Source: Methylophilus sp. DW102 (GTDB taxonomy: Bacteria; Pseudomonadota; Gammaproteobacteria; Burkholderiales; Methylophilaceae). From it: a stretch of DNA of 64,000 nucleotides. Where the stretch lies: contig NZ_AP029023.1 of assembly GCF_037076555.1 (NCBI RefSeq), positions 2,170,001 through 2,234,000 of the forward strand. Reading direction: 5' to 3'. A program made the position numbers and the translations under genes. Positions 48,433-58,313 of the stretch are shown in pieces; the stretch's first letter is position 1; each line of letters opens with the position of its first letter. A model generated the notes under the pieces. The model worked only from the letters and a program-made list of their open reading frames with translations, was not told the DNA's origin and ran no database searches.

Positions 48433-49323
48433 ATGAAAAACTGGCTTAACCAACACACGCTGGCCTTAGACCTGGTTTTGCAGCGTTTAAAAAATCACTG
48501 GCTCAATACCCTGATTATCTGCATGGTGATTGGCATTACCGTCACCCTGCCCGGCCTGCTATTTGTCGCGCTGGATAACTTGCAGGACATGTCTGGCGCC
48601 ATCAAGCAGGATGCGCAAATCAGCGTCTTTTTCAAACCGGCGACCTCCAGCAACCTGATTCAACGCCTGATCAACGATACACAAGGCCTGCCACAGGTCA
48701 AAGAGGTGCGTTATGTCTCCAAAGAAGATGCTATCGAGCAACTGTCCCAGCAGTTTTCGCAAAAAAACTTGCTAGTCGATTTGCCGCAAAACCCGCTGCC
48801 CGATGCCGTGTTCATTACCTTGACGGATACACAGCCTGCCACCGTCAAACCGGTACAAACCCTGCTGCAAACCCGGCCAGAAGTCGATGAAATCGTCATT
48901 GATAGCGTGTGGATAGAACGCCTGCACTCCATGCTGCTACTGGGCAAACGCATTGCCATTATTTTTGCCAGTCTGCTCGGCATTGCCATGATTACCGTCA
49001 TCAGCAACACCGTGCGCATGCAGGTTCTCACGCATGAAGCCGAGATTGAAGTCAGCCGCCTGATCGGCGCCACGCATAGCTTTATCCGGCGCCCGTTTTT
49101 GTATATGGGTGGCGCCTATGGCCTGGGCGGCGGCCTGATTGCCGTCGCACTCTTATTTGCCATTGTCTGGAACCTGCGGCAGCCGGTGCAATTGCTGGCT
49201 AATAACTATCAAAGCCATTTTCAGTTGGCTTTTCATCTGGTTCATGTGGGTGGGCTGATCTTGCTGTGTACTACTGCAATTGGGTGGATTGCCGCATTTA
49301 TTGCGCTGACGCAGAAGAAATAG
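48433..49323 (+). CDS. ftsX: Cell division protein FtsX
   Basis: 296 residues with four membrane helices (near 22-44, 170-192, 220-245, 268-290) and a periplasmic loop with SVFFKP and VRYVSKEDAIEQL. The ATG at 48433 is chosen over upstream starts inside ftsE. It completes the ftsYEX operon. Confidence 0.95.
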   Translation: MKNWLNQHTLALDLVLQRLKNHWLNTLIICMVIGITVTLPGLLFVALDNLQDMSGAIKQDAQISVFFKPATSSNLIQRLINDTQGLPQVKEVRYVSKEDAIEQLSQQFSQKNLLVDLPQNPLPDAVFITLTDTQPATVKPVQTLLQTRPEVDEIVIDSVWIERLHSMLLLGKRIAIIFASLLGIAMITVISNTVRMQVLTHEAEIEVSRLIGATHSFIRRPFLYMGGAYGLGGGLIAVALLFAIVWNLRQPVQLLANNYQSHFQLAFHLVHVGGLILLCTTAIGWIAAFIALTQKK

Positions 49324-50178
49324 CAATATCACTCACTCGGTTAATAGCTCCAGAGCCTGACACAGCCCTTCCGTGAATAATTAAATTTTTTCTTGGGCTA
49401 AGTTGCGTTTGGTTAGTTACGATTTAGTGTCGCTCTTGAGTACAGCCAAGATAGATGTTTCATTCATTTCGCCTCTCGGCGAGTTACTTTTCTTTGCTTG
49501 CACAAAGATAAAGTAACCAAAAGAAAGTGCACCCCAGCTTCCGCTTTTTTCCTGTGTTGCTCGTCAAAATAAGCGCTCGCGAAACTCATCCTAGCGGCCT
49601 GCACACACCGCAGGCCACCGCGGGATTCGGACAGCCGCTCGCTTCATCTTATTTTGCCTGCGCTACTCGGCGCGGCAGATGGGGACCCCGAAAACCATGC
49701 GAGTACCAGCATCATTGGATTTAACAAAAGAATGATTTTTTTGAACGGTTCAAACTTTACCAGTGTGAGTTAGATGAGATGAGCCCCATCCCATCACTCT
49801 GAGGAGCACAGACGAAGTGGGGGATGTCGGCCATCGGCTGTTCGAGTTCCGCAACAAGCCACGAAGTGTGTGGCTTGTCAGGGCGAGTTTCGATGGCCGC
49901 CCACTTTGTCGAGCAACGCAAGGGAGCCGTAAGGCCGTGATGGCTGGGTGCCCTCTTCTTTGGCTACGGCCGCCACTTTGTAGCTTAACCTAAAGGTTAG
50001 CCTAAGCCGCAACACTCCGTTAGTTGTGGTTACTTTCTGTGGGGCAAGCAACAGAAAGTAACTCGCCTACAGGCGAAAAGAAACGTTACTAGATGAGTTA
50101 CCTACCCTACCCGCCCCCACCACACTTCATCTCGTATAAGCCATCCAAGGATCCATTCAGGTAAGGTAGCTTCGCCAA
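49324..50178. other. 855-bp gene-free region
   Basis: No coding region of credible quality is present on either strand. 49324-49466 shows nothing notable. 49467-50078 is a repeat-bounded, strongly foldable element described separately. 50079-50178 shows nothing notable. Confidence 0.7.
49467..50078. repeat. 612-bp gene-free element with about 50-bp imperfect terminal inverted repeats
   Basis: The left end (49467-49518) has TTTCGCC..GGCGAGTTACTTT, ending AAAGTAACC. The right end (50028-50078) is its inverted copy: GGTTACTTT..AAAGTAACTCGCC..GGCGAAA. Each end also contains its own small hairpin (CGCC..GGCG). Inside are more hairpins: GGCCTGC/GCAGGCC (49596-49616), ACAAGCCAC/GTGGCTTGT (49854-49878) and a CTTAACCT/AGGTTAG pair near 49984-50000. 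It encodes no transposase, so it may be a non-autonomous mobile element or a dispersed intergenic repeat. Confidence 0.6.
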
Positions 50179-51825
50179 TTACTGCGAAACATAATTCGGC
50201 CCACTGCCCCCTTCCGGCGGTACCCAATTAATATTCTGCGTTGGGTCTTTAATGTCACAGGTTTTGCAATGGATGCAATTCTGCGCGTTGATCTGCAAGG
50301 CCTTTTCTCCGGCCTGCTCCACAAACTCATACACACCTGCCGGGCAATAGCGCTGTTCTGGGCCGGCATACTTCGGCAGATTCACGCGCACGGCCCTATC
50401 CGCAACGCCCAGTTTCAAATGGCACGGTTGCTGGTGATCGTGCGAAATATTGCATAAGCTGACCGAGCTCAGTTTATCAAAGGTCAACACGCCATCCGGT
50501 TTGGCATACACAGGCGGACGGCTATTGGCAGCCTCGGCCAAAGTCGCATGGTCTGCGCTGTCATGCTTGAGCGTCCACGGCAAGGTCACGCCCCAACTGG
50601 ACAGCCACATTTCGGCGCCACCCAATACGGTGCCGCCCCAGGTGCCAAAGCGGGACAAATAAGGCTTGACGTTACGCACCGCAGACAATTCTTGCCAGAC
50701 CCAGGAGGCGCGCAGTTTTTGCGGATAAGCACTCAACACTTCCGGGCTGCCTTGTGCGATGGCATCAAACACGGCTTCCGCCGCCAGCATGCCGGACTTC
50801 ATGGCGTAATGCGTGCCCTTGATTTTGGGCACATTGACCAGCCCTGCACTGCAGCCGAGCAAGGCCCCGCCGGGGAAAGCCATTTCCGGCAAGGACTGTA
50901 TCCCGCCCTCTGAAATGGCACGCGCCCCATAGCTCAAGCGTTTACCGTCTTGCAGCAAGGCCTTGAGCTTGGGATGGGTTTTATAGGTCTGAAACACGTC
51001 AAAGGGGGACAAATACGGATTACGGTAATCCAGATGCACCACATAGCCCACGGACACCAGGTTTTCGCCATGGTGATAAATAAAGCCACCGCCACCGGTG
51101 CTGGCATCCAGTGGCCACCCCAAGGTATGCTCGATCAGGCCTTTATGATGCAACTCGGGTTTGACACGCCAAACCTCTTTAAAGCCGATGCCGTATTTGG
51201 CCGGGCTGGACGTTGCCCGCAAGCCATAACGGGCTTCAAGCTGCTTGGTCAGTGAGCCACGTGTCCCCTCGGCCACCAGCGTGTGTTTGGCGCGGATTTC
51301 GATGCCTGGGGTGTAGTTGGCGGTCGGGTTGCCTTGCTTGTCCAGACCCATATCGCCGGTAATCACGCCATTCATGCGGCCTTGATCGTCATAACTGGGC
51401 GCTTGTGCAGAGAACCCGGTATAGATTTCTACGCCCAGTGCTTCTGCCTGCGTCGCCAGCCAGCGGCAGACTTCGCCCAGACTGATGATGTAATTGCCAT
51501 GGTTGCGCATCAAGGGCGGCAGTGACCACTCCGGCATGGCCCAGGCATTTTCTTCACCCAGCACCACAAAGGTATCTTTATCGACGGCGGTATTGAGCGG
51601 CGCGCCCAAGGCCTGCCAGTCAGGGAACAACTCCTGCAGGGCTTTCGGGTCCAGCACGGCACCAGAGAAAATATGGCTACCGACTTCGGCGCCTTTTTCC
51701 AGGACACACACGCCCAGCTCCTGGCCTTGCGCCTGCGCCAGTTGTTTGAGACGGATGGCTGCGGACAAGCCCGCCGGGCCTGCCCCCACAATCAGCACAT
51801 CGTACTCCATGACATCTCTTTCCAT
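50179..51825 (-). CDS. Electron transfer flavoprotein-ubiquinone oxidoreductase
   Basis: 548 residues. It passes electrons from ETF to the quinone pool. FAD motif GAGPAGLSAAIRL is at the N-terminus and the [4Fe-4S] cluster ligands are at the C-terminus (YCPAGVYE, CIHCKTCDIKDP). AAGGAG sits before the ATG at 51825; another ATG is at 51810. It follows the LysR gene by 13 bp on the same strand, and ETF itself is divergent. Confidence 0.95.
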   Translation of the reverse strand: MERDVMEYDVLIVGAGPAGLSAAIRLKQLAQAQGQELGVCVLEKGAEVGSHIFSGAVLDPKALQELFPDWQALGAPLNTAVDKDTFVVLGEENAWAMPEWSLPPLMRNHGNYIISLGEVCRWLATQAEALGVEIYTGFSAQAPSYDDQGRMNGVITGDMGLDKQGNPTANYTPGIEIRAKHTLVAEGTRGSLTKQLEARYGLRATSSPAKYGIGFKEVWRVKPELHHKGLIEHTLGWPLDASTGGGGFIYHHGENLVSVGYVVHLDYRNPYLSPFDVFQTYKTHPKLKALLQDGKRLSYGARAISEGGIQSLPEMAFPGGALLGCSAGLVNVPKIKGTHYAMKSGMLAAEAVFDAIAQGSPEVLSAYPQKLRASWVWQELSAVRNVKPYLSRFGTWGGTVLGGAEMWLSSWGVTLPWTLKHDSADHATLAEAANSRPPVYAKPDGVLTFDKLSSVSLCNISHDHQQPCHLKLGVADRAVRVNLPKYAGPEQRYCPAGVYEFVEQAGEKALQINAQNCIHCKTCDIKDPTQNINWVPPEGGSGPNYVSQ

Positions 51826-51838
51826 CTTTGCTCCTTCG

Positions 51839-52777
51839 TCAGGCAATGGCCGGGATATCGATCAGGTCGCTACGCGTCGCCCCTTGGGTAAACGCCTGGC
51901 AGAACGCCAGAAACTGTCGAATGCCACCGGTCTGGTATTTTTGCCTGTGCCATAAAAAATAAAAATTGCGGTGAAATTGCAAGCCGTGGTTCTCAATCGG
52001 CACCAGGCTGCCGCGCCTGAATGCATCCTTGAGGGCCAGCCGCGAAATACAGCCAATGCCAAGGCCCGATTCTACCGCGCGCTTGATCGCCTCGGTATGT
52101 TCCAGCTCCAGCGTAATATTGAGTTTTGAATAATCCTGTTTAAAGGCGCGGTCAAAGGTCTCGCGCGTGCCTGAGCCCTTCTCGCGCACGATCCAGGGCT
52201 GTAGCAGTAAATCCGCTTTGTGGATGGGTTTGCCGCTTTGCGCCCACAGTGCCAACGGATGCGTGGGCGCAGCAAAAATGACCAGCTCATCGGCAATCCA
52301 GGGCGCCACCGCAATATCGGGATGATTGCACTCGCCTTCTATCATACCCAAATCCAGGGTGTGGTTGGCAATCTGCTCGACGATGGTACGTGTGTTCTGC
52401 ACCTGCAACTGGATGTGGCTTTGCGGATACTGCTGCAAGAACTTGGCCACCAGCAAGGTGACCAGATAATTGCCCACGGTCAGCGTCGCGCCAATCTTGA
52501 GATGGCCGTAGCCCTGCTGCCCCTGCAGCATGCGCTCGATTTCACGCGCGCGGTCCAGCAATTCGACCGCCTTGGGTAACAGCTGCTGCCCGGCTTCATT
52601 GATGCGCAAAGACTTGCCGACCCGGTCAAACAACTGGATATCAAACTGTTTTTCCAGCTCGATCAGGGCGGTGCTGGCGGCTGATTGCGACAAGGCCAAC
52701 TGGTCGCAGGCACGGGAGACACTGCCAGTGCGGCTAATCGCGACAAAGATTTCCAGTTGCCTGAGGGTGTATTTCAT
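51839..52777 (-). CDS. LysR-family regulator of the ETF locus
   Basis: 312 residues with an N-terminal HTH (MKYTLRQLEIFVAISRTGSV..SQSAASTALIELE) and a co-inducer domain. It is cotranscribed with the ETF-QO gene and divergent from etfBA-fpr, so it likely controls both. The YeiE/CysB-like similarity is only general. The ligand is unknown. Confidence 0.9.
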   Translation of the reverse strand: MKYTLRQLEIFVAISRTGSVSRACDQLALSQSAASTALIELEKQFDIQLFDRVGKSLRINEAGQQLLPKAVELLDRAREIERMLQGQQGYGHLKIGATLTVGNYLVTLLVAKFLQQYPQSHIQLQVQNTRTIVEQIANHTLDLGMIEGECNHPDIAVAPWIADELVIFAAPTHPLALWAQSGKPIHKADLLLQPWIVREKGSGTRETFDRAFKQDYSKLNITLELEHTEAIKRAVESGLGIGCISRLALKDAFRRGSLVPIENHGLQFHRNFYFLWHRQKYQTGGIRQFLAFCQAFTQGATRSDLIDIPAIA

Positions 52778-52835
52778 GGAGGGGGCTGCGTGGCCGAGAG
52801 TTGCGCCGCGTCAAAATCAATCTACAGAATAGATA

Positions 52836-52847
52836 TATAATATTATA
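52836..52847. promoter_or_regulatory. AT palindrome in the LysR/etfB intergenic region
   Basis: TATAATATTATA is a perfect palindrome in the 150-bp divergent region. It is a possible -10 on either strand or part of a LysR site. Confidence 0.35.
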
Positions 52848-52927
52848 ATAATCAATTTAATAAATATTACAAGCTGGCTTAAAATGCCCGGTTACGAGTA
52901 AATACCCCCAACAAAGGCAAACGTTTT

Positions 52928-53680
52928 ATGAAAGCATTGGTAGCGATCAAACGGGTCGTTGATTATAACATTCAAGTCCGCGTCAAAGCGGACGGTTCGG
53001 ATGTGGATATCGAGGGCGTCAAAATGGGAGTCAATCCCTTTGATGAAAACGCCATCGAAGAAGCCATCCGCCTCAAAGAAAAAGGCATTGTCACAGAAAT
53101 CGTCGCCGTCACCATTGGTGCCGCGACGCATCAGGATATCTTGCGCCATGCCCTGGCCATGGGCGTGGACCGTGTGACGCTGGTTGAAACAGCAAACAGC
53201 CTGGCCCCGCTGGCCGTCGCCAAGGTGCTCAAAGCCGTGGTCGAGCGTGAACAGCCTGCCTTGATCCTGCTGGGCAAGCAAGCCATTGATGATGATGCCG
53301 GCCAGACCGGCCAAATGCTGGCGGCCCTGCTCAACCTGCCACAAGCTACGTATGCCTCGCAGATCACCATTGCCGATCATCAGGCGACCGTGGTGCGCGA
53401 GATTGATGGCGGCACGCAAACCTTGTCCGTGAGCCTGCCAGCTGTGATTACTGCTGACCTGCGCCTGAACGAGCCACGCTACGTCAAACTGCCCAACCTC
53501 ATGATGGCCAGAAAAAAACCCATTGAGACCCTCCCGCTTGATTCGCTCAATCTGTCACTCACTCATAGTGTGCAACAACTGAAGGTTGCCGCCCCACCAG
53601 AGCGCCCAGCCGGCGTGATGGTGAAAGACGTGAATGAATTATTGAGCAAACTGCGTACGCACGAGGGACTGCTGCCATGA
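52928..53680 (+). CDS. etfB: Electron transfer flavoprotein, beta subunit
   Basis: 250 residues. It begins MKALVAIKRVVDYNIQVRV, with NPFDENAIEEAIRLKE and the AMP-site region LGKQAIDDDAGQTGQM. ETF collects electrons from flavin dehydrogenases; in methylotrophs these can include trimethylamine dehydrogenase. It overlaps etfA by four bases. Confidence 0.96.
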   Translation: MKALVAIKRVVDYNIQVRVKADGSDVDIEGVKMGVNPFDENAIEEAIRLKEKGIVTEIVAVTIGAATHQDILRHALAMGVDRVTLVETANSLAPLAVAKVLKAVVEREQPALILLGKQAIDDDAGQTGQMLAALLNLPQATYASQITIADHQATVVREIDGGTQTLSVSLPAVITADLRLNEPRYVKLPNLMMARKKPIETLPLDSLNLSLTHSVQQLKVAAPPERPAGVMVKDVNELLSKLRTHEGLLP

Positions 53681-54606
53681 GAACATTGATTATTGCCGAA
53701 CACGACGGCCAACATTTAAACGAACAAGTGGCACGCGCCGTGACTGCGGCCCAACACTGGCAGCAACCAGTGGATGTATTGATTGCTGCTGCACAAGCTG
53801 ACGGCCTGGCCGCACAAGCCGCCGCTTTGCAAGGCGTCAGCACCGTGCTGGTTGCGGCCGATGCCGCCCTGGAACACCCAATCGCAGAACACCTGGCTGC
53901 GCTGGTTGTGCCGCTGGCGGCCAATTACAGCGTGGTGCTGGCTGCGCACAGCGCTTTCAGCAAGAACGTCATGCCACGTCTCGCCGCCCTGCTCGATGTC
54001 AACATGCTGTCTGACGTGCTTGAGATCGTGAATAGCAACACCTATGTGCGTGGCATTTACGCCGGTAACGTGCTGGCAACGGTACAAAGCAGTGATGCCA
54101 AACAAGTACTCACCGTGCGTGCCAGTAAGTTCTCTGCCGCTGCGACTGGCGCCAATGCTGCCATTCAATCGGTGACTGCGCCAGCTGCACCAGAAGGCAG
54201 CCGCTGGGTGGCAGAAGCCTTTAACAAATCCGAGCGCCCCCCATTGGCCGCCGCTAAAGTGGTGGTCTCTGGTGGCCGCGCGCTGGGCAGTGCGGATGCA
54301 TTTAAAGACGTGCTGGCCCCGCTGGCAGACAAACTGCATGCCGCCATTGGCGCCAGCCGTGCGGCGGTCGATTCTGGCTATGCCCCCAACGACCTGCAAG
54401 TCGGCCAAACCGGTGTAGTGGTCGCCCCAGAGCTGTATATCGCCGTTGGCATTTCCGGCGCCATCCAGCATGCCTATGGTATGAAAGACAGTAAAGTGGT
54501 GGTCGCCATCAATCAGGATCCGGAAGCGCAAATCTTCAAGATTGCCGACTACGGCCTGGTGGCAGATTTGTTTGAAGCCGTGCCGCAATTGACGGCTGCG
54601 TTATAA
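53677..54606 (+). CDS. etfA: Electron transfer flavoprotein, alpha subunit
   Basis: 309 residues. The C-terminal FAD domain shows [24 protein letters not shown] and [11 protein letters not shown]. It holds the FAD that is reduced by partner dehydrogenases. Coupled to etfB. Confidence 0.96.
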   Translation: MRTLIIAEHDGQHLNEQVARAVTAAQHWQQPVDVLIAAAQADGLAAQAAALQGVSTVLVAADAALEHPIAEHLAALVVPLAANYSVVLAAHSAFSKNVMPRLAALLDVNMLSDVLEIVNSNTYVRGIYAGNVLATVQSSDAKQVLTVRASKFSAAATGANAAIQSVTAPAAPEGSRWVAEAFNKSERPPLAAAKVVVSGGRALGSADAFKDVLAPLADKLHAAIGASRAAVDSGYAPNDLQVGQTGVVVAPELYIAVGISGAIQHAYGMKDSKVVVAINQDPEAQIFKIADYGLVADLFEAVPQLTAAL

Positions 54607-54654
54607 TTAAGCGTTTACCAATTAACCTTTTGAATTCAGAAACCTGTTCATCTC

Positions 54655-55434
54655 ATGAGTAAAAAATATTCCACCGAAACGGTGTTGAGCGTGCATCACT
54701 GGAATGACACGCTGTTCAGTTTCAAAACCACCCGTGATCCTGGCCTGCGCTTTGAAAACGGCCAGTTTGTGATGATAGGCCTGGAAGTCGATGGCCTGCC
54801 ATTGACCCGTGCCTACAGTATCGCCAGCCCCAACTACGAAGAGCATCTGGAGTTTTTCAGTATCAAGGTGCCCAATGGCCCGCTGACCTCACGCCTGCAA
54901 CACCTGAAAGTGGGCGACCCGCTGCTGGTGAGCCGTAAGCCAACAGGTACGCTGATCACCTCAGACCTCAAGCCAGGCAAACACCTCTATTTCTTCTCGA
55001 CCGGCACGGGCTTAGCGCCGTTTATGAGCCTGATTCAAGACATCGAAGTCTATGACCGCTTTGAAAAAGTCATCCTGATTCACGGTGTGCGTTACGTCAA
55101 TGAACTGGCCTACGAAGACTTCATCACCAAAGAACTGCCGAATAACGAGTTTTTTGGCGAAGAAGTGCGCAATAAACTGATCTACTACCCCACCGTCACA
55201 CGCGAGCCATTTAAAAACATGGGCCGCCTGACAGACCTGGTGGAAAATGGCAAACTGTTTACCGATATTGGCTTGCCGCCATTGAATCCGGAAACGGACC
55301 GCGCCATGATCTGCGGTAGCCCGGCCATGCTGGTCGACACGGCCGCCATGCTGGACAAGCGTGGTTTCAAAGTCTCGCCGCGCATCGGCGAACTGGGTGA
55401 CTACGTGATTGAAAAAGCCTTTGTTGAAAAATAA
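54655..55434 (+). CDS. fpr: Ferredoxin-NADP+ reductase
   Basis: 259 residues with the FAD motif RAYSIASPNY and NADP motif STGTGLAPFMS. It moves electrons between NADPH and ferredoxin or flavodoxin. It is 48 bp after etfA and ends AFVEK, the usual subclass I bacterial form. Confidence 0.95.
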   Translation: MSKKYSTETVLSVHHWNDTLFSFKTTRDPGLRFENGQFVMIGLEVDGLPLTRAYSIASPNYEEHLEFFSIKVPNGPLTSRLQHLKVGDPLLVSRKPTGTLITSDLKPGKHLYFFSTGTGLAPFMSLIQDIEVYDRFEKVILIHGVRYVNELAYEDFITKELPNNEFFGEEVRNKLIYYPTVTREPFKNMGRLTDLVENGKLFTDIGLPPLNPETDRAMICGSPAMLVDTAAMLDKRGFKVSPRIGELGDYVIEKAFVEK

Positions 55435-55457
55435 GGGTTAAGACACATTGCATGTCC

Positions 55458-55489
55458 GGCTGTCATGAAAGTACACGCGCATGACAGCC
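55458..55489 (+). promoter_or_regulatory. Hairpin overlapping the GNAT start codon
   Basis: GGCTGTCATG (55458-55467) pairs perfectly with CATGACAGCC (55480-55489) around 12 nt. The right arm contains the start codon of the next gene, so the mRNA fold could block translation. No T-run follows. Confidence 0.5.
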
Positions 55490-55942
55490 CATGCCACTCT
55501 TCAGTTTGAACACGCCACTCTGGCTGACCTGCCTGCCTTATGCGCGCTGCTCGCGCAACTGTGTGCCCAGGAACACGAATTCTCCCCTGACCACGCGGCC
55601 CAGCAGCAAGGCTTGAGCCACATTCTGCAACACCCTGACATCGGCCATATTTTAGTAGCACGGCAACAAGGGCAAGTGATTGCGATGGTAAGCCTGCTGT
55701 TTACGATTTCGACCGCATTAGGCGGCCGCGTGGCATTGCTCGAAGATATGGTGGTCGATCAGACCTGTCGCGGCTTAGGCATTGGCTTGCAATTGCTGAC
55801 TTTTGCGATTGCGCACGCGCGCCAGCAGGCGATCCAGCGCTTGACCCTGCTCACCGACCAGGATAATCAGGCTGGCCAGCACTTTTACAGAAAACATGGT
55901 TTTCAACCGTCAGGCATGCAAGTCTGGCGCCTGATCCTGTAA
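55481..55942 (+). CDS. GNAT-family N-acetyltransferase
   Basis: 153 residues with the acetyl-CoA site VVDQTCRGLGIGLQLL and the FYRKHGFQPSG end typical of GNAT enzymes. The substrate is unknown. There is no clear Shine-Dalgarno and the ATG lies inside a 10-bp hairpin arm. Confidence 0.88.
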   Translation: MTAHATLQFEHATLADLPALCALLAQLCAQEHEFSPDHAAQQQGLSHILQHPDIGHILVARQQGQVIAMVSLLFTISTALGGRVALLEDMVVDQTCRGLGIGLQLLTFAIAHARQQAIQRLTLLTDQDNQAGQHFYRKHGFQPSGMQVWRLIL

Positions 55943-55954
55943 AGGTTTATGTCG

Positions 55955-57373
55955 TTAGAGCTTGCGGTCCTGCATGCCCAGCGCCACCATGATCGCCAAC
56001 ACAATCACGGCAGATAGCAGCAGAAAGCCCTGTGCATAGGCCTCGAAAATACCCGGCGGCAGCTGTCCATAAATACGCTCGCGCCACTCCATAAATACCG
56101 CCATCATGGCCACCCCCACCACGCCGCCTAACTGGCGGGCATAACTGACCACCACCGAAGACTGGCCCAAATGCTGCGGCTCCATTTCATGCAAGGTGGC
56201 CAGATTTAATGCCGGCAAAATCAGGCCAAGACCGATGCGGCCCACAATGGTCGCCGCAACAATTTCCCAGTAGCGCACCTGATCGGCGGCCACGGCAAAT
56301 ACGATAAAAGATGCGCCGAAAATGACCAGGCCAGCCAGCGTAATCCGCCGTGGAGACAGTTGATCAGCCATCCGGCCAGCGATCGGGATGGTCAACACCA
56401 GGGCCATGCCTGAAGGCAACAGCAACACCCCAGCCTCTGTGGCCGAAAAGGCCATGGCATTTTGTAAAAATACCGGGATCAGATAAGTGGAGGCATACAG
56501 GCCAAAGCCATAGGCAAAGGCCACCAAGGTGCCGCGGCTAAAGGTGGGCCGCTGGAACAGATGCAATTGTATGATGGCATGCGGTAGTTGCCGGGCATGA
56601 CGCATATAACAAAGCAGCGACCCTACCGTGAGCAAGGCCTGCCCCCAGGTCCACGGCGCAAACAGCCCACTGTGATGCAAGCTGGAGACAAACTCAATCA
56701 AGCCGATGGTCGCCGCCGACAACCAGCCCAGGCCCGCCCAGTCAAACGCATTGACCGGCTGCTGCCTGGGCGCAGGCAACCACCGCCAGGCACATAGCAG
56801 GGCGATCAGCGCAAACGGCACGCCAAGCAGAAAAATCGCCTGCCAGCCAAACTGATCCAGCAACCAGCCACTGATGGAGGGCGCGATGGCAGGCGTAAAC
56901 GCAATGCCGACAATCAGGATCCCCGACGCGCGTCCCTGAATGTCTGGTGGAAACAGACGCATGAGCGCCATCACCCCCAGCGGTTGCAGCACGCCTGCAG
57001 CCAGGCCTTGCAGCAGCCTTGCAATCACTACCTGCACAAAGCTGTGCGCATAAAAGCCCGCCACGCTGGCCGCCACCAACAGCCACAGCGTCCACATAAA
57101 CACGCGCCGCAAGCCAAAGCGCTGCAACCACCAGGCGGCAGGCAACATGCCTATGGTCATCGCCGCCAAAAATGCCGTCATGGCCCACTGCACATGATCC
57201 TGCCCCAAATGAAACGTGCGCGTCAACGCTGGCACCGCCACGTTAAAGCTGGACGTACATAACACCCCCGCCATCGTGCCGACGCCAATGATCAATAACA
57301 CCATCCATTTGTAGCGCTCCCCATACCGCTGGGACAAGGCTTTAAAAGAATGTGGCAACAGGCGCAGGGACAT
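55955..57373 (-). CDS. DHA2-type MFS drug/solute exporter
   Basis: 472 residues with 12-14 membrane helices. MFS motifs: LQRFGLRRVFMWTL region (A) and the ARLLQGLAAGVLQPLG motif of the DHA2 (EmrB-like) group. It should export drugs or metabolites with proton exchange. No emrA-like partner is adjacent. The ribosome site before the ATG is weak. Confidence 0.88.
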   Translation of the reverse strand: MSLRLLPHSFKALSQRYGERYKWMVLLIIGVGTMAGVLCTSSFNVAVPALTRTFHLGQDHVQWAMTAFLAAMTIGMLPAAWWLQRFGLRRVFMWTLWLLVAASVAGFYAHSFVQVVIARLLQGLAAGVLQPLGVMALMRLFPPDIQGRASGILIVGIAFTPAIAPSISGWLLDQFGWQAIFLLGVPFALIALLCAWRWLPAPRQQPVNAFDWAGLGWLSAATIGLIEFVSSLHHSGLFAPWTWGQALLTVGSLLCYMRHARQLPHAIIQLHLFQRPTFSRGTLVAFAYGFGLYASTYLIPVFLQNAMAFSATEAGVLLLPSGMALVLTIPIAGRMADQLSPRRITLAGLVIFGASFIVFAVAADQVRYWEIVAATIVGRIGLGLILPALNLATLHEMEPQHLGQSSVVVSYARQLGGVVGVAMMAVFMEWRERIYGQLPPGIFEAYAQGFLLLSAVIVLAIMVALGMQDRKL

Positions 57374-57627
57374 GAGGTGGATGGCTTGAGTGGGCTAACA
57401 AGAAAGAGGACCTTAGCATGCATTTTTTGCAGTGTCACGCTGTCCGACCCTGCAAAAAAAGCAGAGTTCGCGCACCCTAGCTTACAGCCAGCTTTCAAGC
57501 GCGCGAGGACAAAACAGCAACTGTTTGATTTTTATACCTAATTCAATCAGCGGCGCAGACTGGCATCGTTTTTGCAAAAATGGGATGACTCAACTGCATT
57601 TAATTCAATAATTTACGAGGAGTGATT

Positions 57628-58278
57628 GTGAAACGCTGGATGATCTATACCTGCCTGGCATTGCTGACCAGTGCTGCTTTTGCCGATGAAATGTTAGACA
57701 ACGAACTGGCCACGCTGCAGCATGCCTGGGCCAAAGCGACCTATCAAACAAGCAAAGACCAGCAAGAACCCGCCTTCAAAGCCCTGACCGAGCAAGCCCA
57801 TCAACTCACGACCCAGCATCCTGACGCCAATGAAGCCATGATCTGGGAGGCGATCGTGTTAAGCGGTTACGCGAAAAGCATGGGGCCACTGCATCCGGTG
57901 AATGCCTTGAAAGCAGCTGAACAAGCCCGCGACCTGTTGCTGGCCAGCATCAAAACCAACCCGCAAGCGCTGCATGGTTCCGCATATACCACACTGGGCT
58001 CGCTCTACTTCCGCGTTCCTGGCTGGCCGATTGGCTTTGGTGACAAGAAAAAAGGCCGCGAGTATCTGGAGAAAGCCCTACAACTGAACCCGACCGGCAT
58101 AGACAGCAACTATTTCTATGCAGACTTTTTACGTGCCCAGGGCGACTACAGCCAGGCCGTGACCTACTACCAGAAAGCCCTGCAAGCCCCTGCCCGCCCC
58201 GGCCGTGAAGATGCCGACGCTGGCCGCAAGCAGGAGATTGAAGAAGGCCTGCGCCTGGCACAAAGCAAACTGAAATAA
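57628..58278 (+). CDS. Exported TPR-repeat protein
   Basis: 216 residues. The GTG at 57628 is chosen because GAGGAG stands five bases upstream. It starts a signal peptide (to about ALLTSAAFA). Two or three TPR-like helix pairs follow, including NYFYADFLRAQGDYSQAVTY. It resembles TatT-type TPR proteins. It is followed by a beta-barrel gene 36 bp downstream, possibly an envelope pair. Confidence 0.8.
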   Translation: MKRWMIYTCLALLTSAAFADEMLDNELATLQHAWAKATYQTSKDQQEPAFKALTEQAHQLTTQHPDANEAMIWEAIVLSGYAKSMGPLHPVNALKAAEQARDLLLASIKTNPQALHGSAYTTLGSLYFRVPGWPIGFGDKKKGREYLEKALQLNPTGIDSNYFYADFLRAQGDYSQAVTYYQKALQAPARPGREDADAGRKQEIEEGLRLAQSKLK

Positions 58279-58313
58279 CCGAATTTGAAATAACGTCACT
58301 TGGAGAAGCACTG

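Noticed and set aside
49527..49724. 65-codon open frame within the repeat element
   Set aside because: It spans hairpins of the element and has no ribosome site or family resemblance.
49846..49862. GTTCGAGTTCC as a tRNA T-arm
   Set aside because: No acceptor stem, anticodon arm or D-arm fits around it.
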